Below, piece by piece: positions 37,014-45,813 of a stretch of DNA of 64,000 nucleotides; the first letter of the stretch is position 1; every line of letters begins with the position of its first letter. The notes under the pieces are model-generated. The model ran no database searches. It had not been told where the DNA came from and worked only from the letters and a program-made list of their open reading frames with translations. Source of the stretch: Sporocytophaga myxococcoides DSM 11118 (GTDB lineage Bacteria; Bacteroidota; Bacteroidia; Cytophagales; Cytophagaceae). Location: contig NZ_KE384560.1 of assembly GCF_000426725.1 (NCBI RefSeq), positions 704,960-768,959 of the forward strand. The letters are read 5' to 3'. Position numbers and translations under genes: made by a program.

Positions 37014-39146
37014 TTAATCCAGAATAACCTTTGTGACTTTCGTTCTTCCTCCGGTACTTATTTTTACAATATATATGCCTGCAGGTTCAGCGCTCAAATC
37101 TATAATTTGATTTGCTCCGTCAGGATTGATACTTTGAATCTCTCCACCAAGAAGATCATAAATGCCAATAAACTCTATATTGTTAGCAGCATTTATAACA
37201 AAAGAACCTTGTGTCGGATTTGGATATAGCTTTATTTGGTCTGCACCTGTAGTTGGGTCATTTATTCCCAGAGGTGTGCCTTCAAAGCGGACATTGTCCA
37301 GATAAAGCATGTTCTCATTGTCGCTGGAATTTCTGAATATGATCTGGATGGTTTTTCCCTCATAATTACTTAAGCTGATCGGTTGGGTGGCCCATTCATT
37401 TTCAGTTGGAACAAATGCATCAGTTGTAAAATATGGATCACCAGTGGTCAGATCCCTTCCTGATTTTTTATCAAGAATATCATAAGTAACTCCGCAATCC
37501 GAACTGGCCAGTACAGTTAAGGTATCTGAGAAATTTGGATCTTCAGTTACTTCTGTATAAAGCTTGTATGCATAATCAAATTTTAACATAGCGTTTGCTC
37601 CAACAGCAATAAGCGGAGAGAATAGATCATCAATCTGGCCGTTTCCACCTGTATAGTCAAAGTTATTAACTCTTATAGAGTAACTGCCGTTTGATGAGGC
37701 TTCATTAGTTGTTTCCCAGGTTGAACTCTTGTCCGGATTGTTAATGGTCCAGCCATCAGGAAGCAGACCAGAATTCTCAAAACTTTCAGAGAATGGAAGA
37801 TCTTGAACTTGTAAAATAATAAAGCTCTTTGTTAAAAGGTTATCTTCAGGATTTCCATCTGACTGCCCATTTACCTTAGTAATATTTACTTCATAAGTAT
37901 GGTTCCCTTTCGATAAGCCTGATACAGCAGGAAGATTAATCGTTGTAGCAGCACCTGTTGCGAGGCTACCTGTCCATGAAAATGTTTGTGCTGTTCCATT
38001 ATCAACTTTATAAGTATAACTGATGCTGGTAATTGTATTGGTAGTACCTTCATTACGGATAGTTAGGGAAGGATAAACGGCATTTGTACAGAAGTTGCCG
38101 GTAACACCAGATATGTTTTCTATGGAAGCATTCAAAGCTGCGACTATCGGAGGTGTTAATCCTTTTGATGTAAGCAGAGATGCCCTTGGACCGTGTAATG
38201 CAGCCTGCATTCTTGTTGCCTGGCCAGCAGAAAACATAACAATACAAGCATCATCAGCATAATTCATGTAATTCATGACCATATCATTATGTTCATCAGA
38301 ACTTTCGGTACAAGTATTTTTGATAGAACAATCATAGTTGTCCTGTTTTGATGGAGGAGTGTCACATACCAGGTCACCTCTGGTCTCGCAAGTTGAGCTG
38401 TTTGTCCCTGCGCAACCATCCTGGAAAGTATGGTATAAGTTCAACCAATGAGCTACTTCATGCGTTGCCGTCCGACCAAGGTTGTTTTCAGCAGAAATTG
38501 TATTAAGGCCGAATCGATCGTAGGCAATTACAACACCATCTTCTGCTGCAGATACGGTACCTGGAAAAGTTGCATAACCTAGAATTGTACCGCCAGATCC
38601 TCCAATTTGTGGTACTACCCAAATATTTAAGTAACTTTCTGATGGCCAGGCGTCATCGCCACCCTTGCTGCTATATTTTGCCTCTTCCTGGCTATAAGAA
38701 AAACTGGTTTTATTTGTTTGTTTTCTTACGATTCCGTTTGTAGCCTTGCCTTTTGGGTCCCTTATGGCGAGAGCAAATTGTATATTTGGATTTCCAATCA
38801 CAGGTTGAAACTCTGCAGAAACATTGGATATATCAGTATTAGTGGCTGAATAGTCACGATTGAGAACGTCAATTTGAGACTGAATCATTGCATCTGTGAT
38901 ATTCTGAGCGCCCGTGTTGTAGAGCACGTGAACTACAACTGGTATTACAGGTGCAACAGCTGTTGTCCTTAACCCTTGATTTTGGCGAGTAAATTTTCGT
39001 GTTTGTAGCTCTTGCTTTTCAATCTTTTCAAGCAATGCCGGATTTCTGGATATATTATTTTGACGGACCTGCATAGTGCCGCAACGCTCCTGGGCATATG
39101 TAAGTGAAGATGCTAATAAACTTATTAAAAGTAGAAGGTATTTCAT
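37014..39146 (-). CDS. Secreted M43 (cytophagalysin-like) metalloprotease with T9SS type A domain
   Basis: This 710-residue secreted zinc protease has a signal peptide (1-18, ending LTYA), a propeptide, and a catalytic domain with HEVAHWLNLYH (229-239), in which Asn replaces the usual Gly of HExxHxxGxxH. The Met-turn region is around MNYMNYADDACIVMFS. A CARDB-like beta domain (about 335-440, VAALNASIENISGVTG) and a jelly-roll domain (about 445-625) follow, then the type A sorting domain (IKLYPNPTQGSFVI ... PAGIYIVKIS ... TKVILD). It is a paralogue of the 19181-20968 protease with one extra domain. Confidence 0.92.
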   Translation of the reverse strand: MKYLLLLISLLASSLTYAQERCGTMQVRQNNISRNPALLEKIEKQELQTRKFTRQNQGLRTTAVAPVIPVVVHVLYNTGAQNITDAMIQSQIDVLNRDYSATNTDISNVSAEFQPVIGNPNIQFALAIRDPKGKATNGIVRKQTNKTSFSYSQEEAKYSSKGGDDAWPSESYLNIWVVPQIGGSGGTILGYATFPGTVSAAEDGVVIAYDRFGLNTISAENNLGRTATHEVAHWLNLYHTFQDGCAGTNSSTCETRGDLVCDTPPSKQDNYDCSIKNTCTESSDEHNDMVMNYMNYADDACIVMFSAGQATRMQAALHGPRASLLTSKGLTPPIVAALNASIENISGVTGNFCTNAVYPSLTIRNEGTTNTITSISYTYKVDNGTAQTFSWTGSLATGAATTINLPAVSGLSKGNHTYEVNITKVNGQSDGNPEDNLLTKSFIILQVQDLPFSESFENSGLLPDGWTINNPDKSSTWETTNEASSNGSYSIRVNNFDYTGGNGQIDDLFSPLIAVGANAMLKFDYAYKLYTEVTEDPNFSDTLTVLASSDCGVTYDILDKKSGRDLTTGDPYFTTDAFVPTENEWATQPISLSNYEGKTIQIIFRNSSDNENMLYLDNVRFEGTPLGINDPTTGADQIKLYPNPTQGSFVINAANNIEFIGIYDLLGGEIQSINPDGANQIIDLSAEPAGIYIVKISTGGRTKVTKVILD

Positions 39147-39496
39147 GTTCTTAGGATGTATTCTATAGATAGGATTAAATTTCAGACTCTCGCGGAAGTT
39201 AGCTCTTTTAGTTCAATATTTTCTGTTGATCAGATAGAAAGATTCGATAGTACAATAAATTACAGCATTATCGCAATGCCAGACAGGGAAGAGTAGGGAG
39301 CAATAGCAATAGAATTGACCATTTGATTTCAATTTCAAAGCTTTGAATAAACTTTAAAATGAAAAACAGGTTGTTCTAATTCTCTGATCATTAAATGTCC
39401 ATTTATTTCCTAATGTGCTTAAATCCTGGGATAAATATGTCACCAAAAGCAGTCAGAGTTTGGAATGATTATTGACCTGTTTCTTATTTAAACTAT
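39147..39496. other. Intergenic region between M43 and TerC genes
   Basis: The genes on either side are divergent, so both promoters should lie here, but no convincing TTG/TAnnTTTG pair was found. No ORF, strong hairpin or repeat was recognised, and no Mn-type (yybP-ykoY) riboswitch before the TerC gene. Confidence 0.3.
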
Positions 39497-40423
39497 ATGC
39501 CTAATGTTTTTTACTGGATATTTTTCAACGTTTTTGTATTAATCATCCTTGCATTTGATTTAGGAGTATTTCATAAAAATGCTCATGTTATTTCGTTTAA
39601 AGAGTCAATCCTCTGGACAGCATTCTGGATCACTCTTTCTTTAATTTTTAATTTTATTATTTATTTATGGCAGGGTCCTGATCAGGCCCTTTCCTTTCTT
39701 ACGGGATACCTTATTGAAAAATCACTCAGCATTGATAATATTTTTGTGATAGTGTTAATTTTTAAATATCTGCAAGTTCCCGATCAATATCAGCACAGAG
39801 TACTTTTTTGGGGAATTCTTGGTGCTCTGGTGATGAGAGCTGTTTTTATATTTCTGGGAATAGCATTACTGGAGCGTTTTCATTGGCTCGTTTATTTATT
39901 TGGGGCTTTTCTGATTGTCATCGGAATCAGAATGGCAGTTCATAAAAAAAAGGAAGTAGATCCTGAAAAAAATTTCGTGATTAATCTGATTAAAAGATTT
40001 ATGCCTGCAACTTCAAAATATGATGGAGATAAATTTTTTACAAAAGTAGATCATAAACGACACATGACTCCTTTATTTTTTGGTCTGGTCATGATTGAAA
40101 CTACCGATTTGATTTTCGCCGTTGATTCTATTCCTGCTATTCTGGCCATTACTACAGATAAATTTATAGTTTATACATCCAATGTGTTTGCCATATTGGG
40201 AATGAGGTCACTTTATTTTGCATTTGCAGGGCTTATGCAAAAGTTCCGTTATCTGCATTATGGTTTAGCAGCTATATTAATTTTTGTAGGTGTAAAAATG
40301 ATATTGACAGATATTTTTAAAATACCAACAGAGATCGCATTGGTTGTGGTAATCGGGATATTAATAATAAGTATGGTTGGGTCTGCAATAGTTGAGCGAA
40401 GAATAGATCAGAAAAAGTCCTGA
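39497..40423 (+). CDS. TerC family integral membrane protein
   Basis: This 308-residue inner-membrane protein belongs to the TerC/Alx/YkoY family, linked in other bacteria to tellurite resistance, manganese export and metal loading of exported proteins. It has about eight to nine membrane helices. The family motifs are SLSIDNIFVIVLIF (about 74-87) and the second-half repeat TTDLIFAVDSIPAI (about 202-215), both with acidic residues within helices, followed by FAILGMRSLYF. Which metal it handles is unknown. It appears to be a single-gene unit. Confidence 0.9.
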   Translation: MPNVFYWIFFNVFVLIILAFDLGVFHKNAHVISFKESILWTAFWITLSLIFNFIIYLWQGPDQALSFLTGYLIEKSLSIDNIFVIVLIFKYLQVPDQYQHRVLFWGILGALVMRAVFIFLGIALLERFHWLVYLFGAFLIVIGIRMAVHKKKEVDPEKNFVINLIKRFMPATSKYDGDKFFTKVDHKRHMTPLFFGLVMIETTDLIFAVDSIPAILAITTDKFIVYTSNVFAILGMRSLYFAFAGLMQKFRYLHYGLAAILIFVGVKMILTDIFKIPTEIALVVVIGILIISMVGSAIVERRIDQKKS

Positions 40424-40597
40424 TAGTGGTTGTCTTATTTTTTTATACCAGGTAGATGTGTTTATTGCAGCCAGCAAGAGTAGAGGCAACAGCAATAAAA
40501 TTGAAGGCTCCCTTGCACTTACTCGAACTCTTGCTGATAATTTTGCAATTGTTTTTCCTTTTAGATAAATTGAGGTTTATATAAATGGATTAATAAA

Positions 40598-40714
40598 TTG
40601 AAGACCAGCCTGGAACATCTTCCGGAACTTAAAAAGGAGGAATTAAAAGATATAAGCAATCTTATCATTGAAAAGATGATTCCTGATTTTGTTATTCTGT
40701 TTGGCTCTTATTAA
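40598..40714 (+). pseudogene. 5' remnant of a nucleotidyltransferase (MNT) domain gene
   Basis: A 38-residue frame from TTG 40598 reads MKTSLEHLPELKKEELK and ends IPDFVILFGSY followed by TAA. This closely resembles the N-terminus of Bacteroidota MNT-type nucleotidyltransferase/HEPN proteins, in which FGSYARG(D/N) starts the catalytic GSxxxGxxxxSDxD motif. Here the gene stops at GSY, before any catalytic Asp, and the next gene begins three bases later. It is best read as a truncated remnant. A functional short peptide cannot be excluded. Confidence 0.65.
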
Positions 40715-40717
40715 AAA

Positions 40718-41281
40718 ATGGAAATTAGTTACAATGGTTATACTATTAAAATAGTTGATGACTCTTCTTATACATTGAAGTCTGTCGACAATAAAAGCTC
40801 GTATGATTTTGAATATTTTGAGGGAATGGCTATTAAGGACAGAGTCCATCCAAGTTCAAAGCATGGAGTAAGAGTATATAAGGATGGAAAAGAATTAACC
40901 AGCGCAATTATAAGTGAAATAGGAGGAGCTACGACAATTCATCATAATTCTGCTGTAGTAAAGGGTAATTCATTAGTAATCTGTTGTTCTGATATGATTT
41001 ACTCTCTTTCAATTCCAGAGCTTAGAATAAATTGGAGAAAGAGACTAGATCTTTCGACATGTTTTGGTGTATATCATTTTATGGATGACCTTGTTGTCCA
41101 CGGTGAGCTTCAAATAACAAGGATAGACAAAGAAGGAAATGAGAAGTGGAGTTTTGGAGCACGCGACATTTTTGTCACGCAAGATGGCAGAGTATCAATT
41201 GAATTACGAGGAGATAAAATAAAACTGATAGATTGGAATGGAGACATGTATGTACTCAATGAGTATGGGCAGGAGATTTGA
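40718..41281 (+). CDS. Hypothetical protein, soluble and beta-rich
   Basis: I do not recognise a named domain in these 187 residues. The protein lacks a signal peptide and membrane segments. It has short alternating beta strands with aromatic and Asp/Asn turns (SIPELRINWRKRL, VVHGELQITRIDKEG, IKLIDWNGDMYVLNEYG), recalling single-domain cytoplasmic proteins of accessory loci such as immunity proteins. Its start lies three bases after the truncated nucleotidyltransferase fragment, which suggests it was joined there by a rearrangement. The immunity idea is only an inference from style and location. Confidence 0.65.
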   Translation: MEISYNGYTIKIVDDSSYTLKSVDNKSSYDFEYFEGMAIKDRVHPSSKHGVRVYKDGKELTSAIISEIGGATTIHHNSAVVKGNSLVICCSDMIYSLSIPELRINWRKRLDLSTCFGVYHFMDDLVVHGELQITRIDKEGNEKWSFGARDIFVTQDGRVSIELRGDKIKLIDWNGDMYVLNEYGQEI

Positions 41282-41356
41282 TAAGATAGAACTTTGAGTT
41301 ATGTCCAAAAGCCTATCCCATGACTGATAGAATATCAATTTATAACTTTTTTCATT

Positions 41357-41956
41357 ATGAATATCAGAATCAAAACACACTTAACAATTGTAGTCCTACT
41401 TATTATAATTTTTGCAACTTCCTGTACAAATAAGACACCACATGGCTGGGAGAAAATTGAGAGAAAAGATTTTGTGTTGTACTGTCCCAAAGATTGGGTA
41501 GACTCGACAACTAAGACAATTGATCTGAATAGCACAAGAGTTGAAGTGCAAAAATCCTTTACTTTAGAGAAAGTATTAGAAAGAGTACCAGATGTTAGCA
41601 AGGATGGGGTTGAATTACCTTTGAAAAAGAAAACGTCTGATGGCATCACAATGATTGTATATGAACAACCTCGATATAATATGGCTGATTGTAAAAGGCG
41701 TTATGATTCATGTTACGTAGACAAGACTTTTCGTGATTATAAAGATGTAAAGTTCAAAGATCTGGATGCAAAAGTGTTCAATGCCCAAAAAGCTTATGAA
41801 GTACATATACGTCCGCTTATGCATATGTATCATGATGTATATGATGTCTTTCTATTAGGTAAGACAAAGGATGTCTGGGTAACAGTCTATTGCTTGTCAG
41901 AAAAGAATATCAGCACAGCGGATTCTATCATTCAAACAATTCGGATTAAGGAATAA
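41357..41956 (+). CDS. Putative lipoprotein of unknown function
   Basis: This 199-residue protein starts with a lipoprotein signal (MNIRIKTHLTIVVLLIIIFATSC, lipobox ATSC with Cys23). The mature part is small, hydrophilic and alpha/beta in character (DFVLYCPKDWVDS, VTVYCLSEKNIS, STADSIIQTIRI), resembling PsbP-like or photosystem-associated small lipoproteins in the pattern 'fxlxxPxxW', but the match is weak. Asp at +2 is absent (Cys-Thr-Asn), so outer-membrane sorting is plausible. It sits in the accessory stretch; no partner is obvious. Confidence 0.65.
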   Translation: MNIRIKTHLTIVVLLIIIFATSCTNKTPHGWEKIERKDFVLYCPKDWVDSTTKTIDLNSTRVEVQKSFTLEKVLERVPDVSKDGVELPLKKKTSDGITMIVYEQPRYNMADCKRRYDSCYVDKTFRDYKDVKFKDLDAKVFNAQKAYEVHIRPLMHMYHDVYDVFLLGKTKDVWVTVYCLSEKNISTADSIIQTIRIKE

Positions 41957-42077
41957 GTGAAATGGTCCAGATGGTGACTATACATATGTTGAATCTGCTG
42001 TCTTTATTCTGAAGCGCTCGATAAAATAAAAAGTATCGTCTGAAATTATTATTTATATTTTTATCTCAATTAATCTA

Positions 42078-42599
42078 ATGTCTCAAGAAATAAACAACTT
42101 TATACAAATCCCAATCTCTGATCTTGACTATAGAAAACCCAATCAGGAGGAAATAGCAACTTTAGATTTTGAATACCAGGCTGGAATGGAATTGATGTTT
42201 TGGTTATCAAAATCGGAAGAAGATACATTGACAAAAGATATTACCTTAAGTAATTTGAAAGATGCTATCGATGCTTTAAATAGAACTACAGAATTTCCTA
42301 TCGCAGATTACAACAGTGTCTGGCATGCTACCTTCGGACTTGCAATTGTTTTCGCTGAACAGCTCAGACAAGATTTTGGATGGGAATGGGTATATATAGA
42401 AAATAGTTCATTAAAGGATGTGGGTTGGAGTCTGATTTCCTCAGATAAAAAGTATGGAATAAATGTTGAACAGATTTTTTATGGTAGGATAATGAATAAT
42501 AAACCAATTGATATAGTTGAGTTTTATGGTAAGATCGAACAAGCTGTAGCTGAAAGTAAAGTGCCAGATGGAAGTATATTATTCTTTAAATTGTCATAG
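42078..42599 (+). CDS. Hypothetical protein
   Basis: This 173-residue soluble protein is not recognised. It has an acidic N-terminal half with helices (GMELMFWLSKSEEDTL, LSNLKDAIDALNR) and a C-terminal half with aromatic strands (GWEWVYIENSSLKDVGWSL, DIVEFYGKIEQAVAE). No signal peptide, membrane segment or catalytic motif is visible. Small stand-alone acidic proteins of this type are frequent as immunity or housekeeping orphans in Bacteroidota accessory regions. No toxin-like partner is evident beside it. Confidence 0.6.
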   Translation: MSQEINNFIQIPISDLDYRKPNQEEIATLDFEYQAGMELMFWLSKSEEDTLTKDITLSNLKDAIDALNRTTEFPIADYNSVWHATFGLAIVFAEQLRQDFGWEWVYIENSSLKDVGWSLISSDKKYGINVEQIFYGRIMNNKPIDIVEFYGKIEQAVAESKVPDGSILFFKLS

Positions 42600-42735
42600 C
42601 ATGAAACGGAGCTAAAATAAGTAAAGTGTATGTGCTAAAAAAAATTGAGAGTGTCCATTTATCTTTTTCCTTTGAAAGGTAGTAGTTTATCCTTCTTTAA
42701 AGTTTTTGTTTGATCAAAAAGGAATAGTGATGAGC

Positions 42736-42760
42736 CTTTAATGACGAATGTTCGTTAAAG
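42736..42760. repeat. Imperfect inverted repeat upstream of the DUF922-like gene
   Basis: CTTTAA-TGA-CGAA-TG-TTCG-TTAAAG: the CGAA/TTCG core and CTTTAA/TTAAAG ends are complementary, with a three-base bulge on the left. It ends 22 bases before the ATG at 42783 and could be an operator or chance. Confidence 0.3.
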
Positions 42761-42782
42761 AACTTAATATCTTATAAGTGGA

Positions 42783-43661
42783 ATGAGAGGTTACAAATTT
42801 ATAATTATTTACTTTCTTACTTTTGTCTTCACGCAATTAATTCTCTGGATTATTAATTGGCCAGGGAAGGTGGCTATTGCTATTTTTATTCCATTTGTCT
42901 TTTCTGTATATCAATTTGTTCAGTTTGTTATCTGTGTTTTCCGAAGGAGGTATTTTCTAGGAATGATTAATCTTTTAATTTTTATGTTAATGTTTATATG
43001 GTGCACAAAAATTCATTTCATCTTCTATAACATTGGTATAAACTTTTTCTTGATAGGCTTGTCTGCTATGATTTTGCTGCTGAACAGAAATATTCCTGAT
43101 TCTGAATTAAAAGACCAGATTTATAAAACACTTTTACCAGTAGCTGCATTAAGTTTAGTAATTCTTTGTGTAAGCGATACGTATCTGTTTAAACTGTTTG
43201 TTGGAAAGACCAGCAAGCCATACACTGATATGTCTGAAATAGGCTGGAATGATTTTCAAGGCAGTCCGATCAAGGAAGAATTGAATCTGGATGGACATAT
43301 TGCTTATGCAGATGCCCAGATAAATAGCACATTCCGTTTTAAAGTGAATGAAGTATATAATTATCCGAGGGTTATAAGTATTCCTGTGATAGATACTAAG
43401 AAGTCCTGGACAAGCAAATACTCAGAAAGTTTATTAAAACATGAGCGGGTTCACTCCGGTATTTCTTTATATTTTTCTCATAGGGTTAATGAGTTAAATA
43501 AATATTGGACGTGGCAGACAGAATCACTTATAGAAAAAGCGGATCAGCTCCATGATAGCCTTATTGTGACTCAGAAACGATTTGATCGTGAAACACTTCA
43601 CGGGACAATTAAAAGCAAGGAATACGAATGGGAAGAACGAATTACAAAGCTATTGGATTAA
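42783..43661 (+). CDS. Membrane protein with C-terminal DUF922-like metalloprotease domain
   Basis: This 292-residue protein has four to five hydrophobic segments in its first half (about 6-24, 29-52, 60-78, 82-101, 116-140). The soluble C-terminal part follows the pattern of DUF922 predicted secreted zinc proteases: WNDFQGSP (155-162), a strand region, KSW (207-209), LLKHERVHSGI with HExxH at 220-224, and the closing FDRETLHGTIKSKEYEWEE. Family members are normally soluble and secreted; attachment to a polytopic membrane domain is unusual. Metal binding and protease activity are inferred from the HExxH. It is a single gene in the accessory stretch. Confidence 0.65.
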   Translation: MRGYKFIIIYFLTFVFTQLILWIINWPGKVAIAIFIPFVFSVYQFVQFVICVFRRRYFLGMINLLIFMLMFIWCTKIHFIFYNIGINFFLIGLSAMILLLNRNIPDSELKDQIYKTLLPVAALSLVILCVSDTYLFKLFVGKTSKPYTDMSEIGWNDFQGSPIKEELNLDGHIAYADAQINSTFRFKVNEVYNYPRVISIPVIDTKKSWTSKYSESLLKHERVHSGISLYFSHRVNELNKYWTWQTESLIEKADQLHDSLIVTQKRFDRETLHGTIKSKEYEWEERITKLLD

Positions 43662-43730
43662 TTTTTTGTAATACCGGATACTCTAATACTATTTATGGAA
43701 ATAAAAATATAAGTAATTGTATTGTACTGA

Positions 43731-44012
43731 TGCAGCTGCGATTGTATCAATGGATCAGAGTGTTCAAAAGTAACAATAAATTTAATCTCTGATGGGAGTT
43801 TAATTCTTGAAAAGGAATATTGTCAAAGCTACGATCCTTATGATGACAACAAATTAATTAAAGATTCAATCAATCAACTTGTTAAGGCATATCCATCAAC
43901 TGAGTATAGGATTGTTTCAAAGGATACCTCTTACATCTTTGATAAAAAAGAAACCATACAATGCACCGGTATCCAGCAGATTATTTTTGTGAATGTTCTA
44001 AATAAAAGTTAA
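43731..44012 (+). pseudogene. Startless 93-codon ORF, probable 5'-truncated gene
   Basis: The frame after TGA 43728-43730 is open for 93 codons and has protein-like composition (SKVTINLISDGSLILEKEY, LVKAYPSTEYRIVSKD, IQQIIFVNVLNKS). It has no ATG, GTG or TTG near its beginning; the only GTG is close to the end. A run this long is unlikely by chance in AT-rich DNA, so I read it as the 3' part of a decayed gene. No family is recognised. The rest of 43662-44308 holds nothing recognisable. Confidence 0.4.
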
Positions 44013-44308
44013 TCAAATTATAGCTAATGAGTCGGCAAGTGTTAGGTAATAGGCTTAATCAGCAGATGTTCTGGTAGAGAATTCCAAAACAATCTGTATG
44101 AATAAAGTTGATCAATAATTTATATCTTTGGTGTATTAGTTTTCTGTGAAAATTTAGTTCACATGATTATTCAGAGAAGGATTGATAAGAAAAGTATAAA
44201 CTCTCTACAATTAAATTAAAAGTAGTACAGCAGATCAACTTATAAGGACTTTTATTTTCGTCTTTTAATGCAATGTATGAAGCGTTTGAGCTGAAATCAA
44301 AAATAGGA

Positions 44309-44539
44309 TTACTGGTTTTTGGAGGTAGAGTCTTGTCCCACAGCTCCAGACCCTTTTCCTTGTCCTGTGTTATTATTTTGTTCTACCGAATCTCCTTCCT
44401 TAATTTCTCTCTCTCGAGTTACTTCAACGGCTGTAGAATCGTCCTTAACACTTCTATGAGAACTCTTTTCATCTCCGTTACAACTGATCATTGTAATTCC
44501 AAGTCCGATCATGAGTGCTGATAGTAATCTGTTTTTCAT
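44309..44539 (-). CDS. Small lipoprotein
   Basis: This 76-residue protein starts with MKNRLLSALMIGLGITMISC, a lipoprotein signal with the lipobox Cys at 20. The mature part is about 56 residues, very hydrophilic, low in complexity and rich in Glu, Lys, Ser, Gly and Gln (VKDDSTAVEVTREREIKEG, NNNTGQGKGSGAVGQDS), so it is probably disordered. It is typical of small surface or periplasmic lipoproteins of Bacteroidota. The function is unknown. It is transcribed opposite to its neighbours. Confidence 0.7.
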   Translation of the reverse strand: MKNRLLSALMIGLGITMISCNGDEKSSHRSVKDDSTAVEVTREREIKEGDSVEQNNNTGQGKGSGAVGQDSTSKNQ

Positions 44540-44790
44540 GTTTGTATTTAATTTAAGAGATATGACCTCTATGTTTTGGGTATAATGATTTATTACATGT
44601 AATTCTTTTTATTCAAAAATGTTTAATTAAACTAAAAGGAATGAAAATATTTTTTCTGAGATAACTCAATTGAGATTACAATATTCCAGCTCTCTATGAT
44701 ATCTTCAAATTAAGAATAAAACTTCACAAGGGTATCCAGGTTATTATTATACTCGTCGCAAATGTTTTTATTGGCAAATTGTTTTACTAA

Positions 44791-45702
44791 ATGGTATTAA
44801 CACCCAGTTTAAGTTTATTCAGGATATTAAGATACACCTGGAAGGTAGATCTTTTGATCATTGCAACCTGCTTTGCTACTTACTATGTGCATGAACATGT
44901 AATAGCTAAAGCTATACAATTTCCTCCTATGCTACCTACCTTGCTTGGTACAGCACTTGCCTTCTTCGTTGGTTTTAACAACAACCAAGCTTATGACAGG
45001 TGGTGGGAAGCCCGCATTATCTGGGGAGCTTTGGTAAACGATTCCAGAAGTTGGGCACGTAATATATTGCAGTATGCTATCCCAGGAAATCTGAAAGCGG
45101 AAGAACTGGAGCTTATCAAGAGAAAAATGATACTTCGTCAAATTGGCTTTGTATATGCGCTTAAAGAATCATTAAGGAAAAAGGCAGATGGCTACTATAA
45201 ACAGTTCTTTACTCATCAGGAACTTGAACTGATAAGCAAAGAAAGTAATATACCTAATGCGATCCTTTCTCTTAATGCGATGGATGTGGAGTACCTGACA
45301 AAGCATAATTGCATAAGCGAGTTTCGATTTATTCAGTTCAATGGATTTATTACATTGTTTACTGATCATATGGGAAAATCAGAGCGTATTAATAATACGG
45401 TGTTTCCTACCTCTTATAGATATTTTACAAAACTTTTCATTTGGGTATTGGTGATTTTTATAACCTTCATTCTTGCAGATTCCATGGGCATCTGGTCAGT
45501 ATTGCTTGGATGGATTATGGGATTTGTATTTCATGTATCACATCAAAACGGAATGGCGCTTATGGAGCCTTTCGAGGAGGTTTCTTCCGGCATGCCATTA
45601 AATCAGATATCAAGAGTAATTGAAATAAATCTTCTTGAGATGATGGGTGAAAAAAAAATACCTGAGCCTGTAGCTGCTGTTAATGGAGAATACATTCTAT
45701 GA
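44791..45702 (+). CDS. Bestrophin-like chloride channel family protein
   Basis: This 303-residue inner-membrane protein belongs to the bestrophin/UPF0187 family of anion channels. The start is SLSLFRILRYTWKVDLL, and a helix with PPMLPTLLGTALAFFVGFNNNQAYDRWWEAR carries the family's pore and neck residues. A second membrane pair lies near 218-250 (RYFTKLFIWVLVIFITFILAD and VLLGWIMGFVFHVS). The segment PFEEVSSGMPLNQISRVIEINLLEMMG is the conserved C-terminal part. In bacteria the family conducts ions, with physiological role mostly unknown. It stands alone. Confidence 0.88.
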   Translation: MVLTPSLSLFRILRYTWKVDLLIIATCFATYYVHEHVIAKAIQFPPMLPTLLGTALAFFVGFNNNQAYDRWWEARIIWGALVNDSRSWARNILQYAIPGNLKAEELELIKRKMILRQIGFVYALKESLRKKADGYYKQFFTHQELELISKESNIPNAILSLNAMDVEYLTKHNCISEFRFIQFNGFITLFTDHMGKSERINNTVFPTSYRYFTKLFIWVLVIFITFILADSMGIWSVLLGWIMGFVFHVSHQNGMALMEPFEEVSSGMPLNQISRVIEINLLEMMGEKKIPEPVAAVNGEYIL

Positions 45703-45765
45703 GAATTTATTATGGAAAAATTAGCTGACTTAGTTTAATTGTCACTCCCGAACTATACATAAAAT

Positions 45766-45789
45766 ATTACCTTTTAAGAGAAAGGTAAT
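45766..45789. terminator. Hairpin between bestrophin gene and T9SS pseudogene
   Basis: ATTACCTTT (45766-45774) pairs perfectly with AAAGGTAAT (45781-45789) around TAAGAG. On the minus strand the sequence ATTTTATG follows, so it could terminate the pseudogene. The downstream T-run is weak on both sides. Confidence 0.4.
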
Positions 45790-45813
45790 TAGCTTATTAA
45801 TTATTAATCATTG

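Noticed and set aside
39147-39496. yybP-ykoY (Mn) riboswitch before the TerC gene
   Set aside because: No conserved stem-loop of this class was visible in the 350 bases.
41357-42599. Toxin-immunity locus
   Set aside because: The small proteins have immunity-like style, but no toxin-like neighbour or polymorphic toxin C-terminus is present, so the call would be guesswork.
44273-44521. 82-residue plus-strand ORF
   Set aside because: It is the antisense shadow of the small lipoprotein gene 44309-44539, which has a proper lipobox and start.
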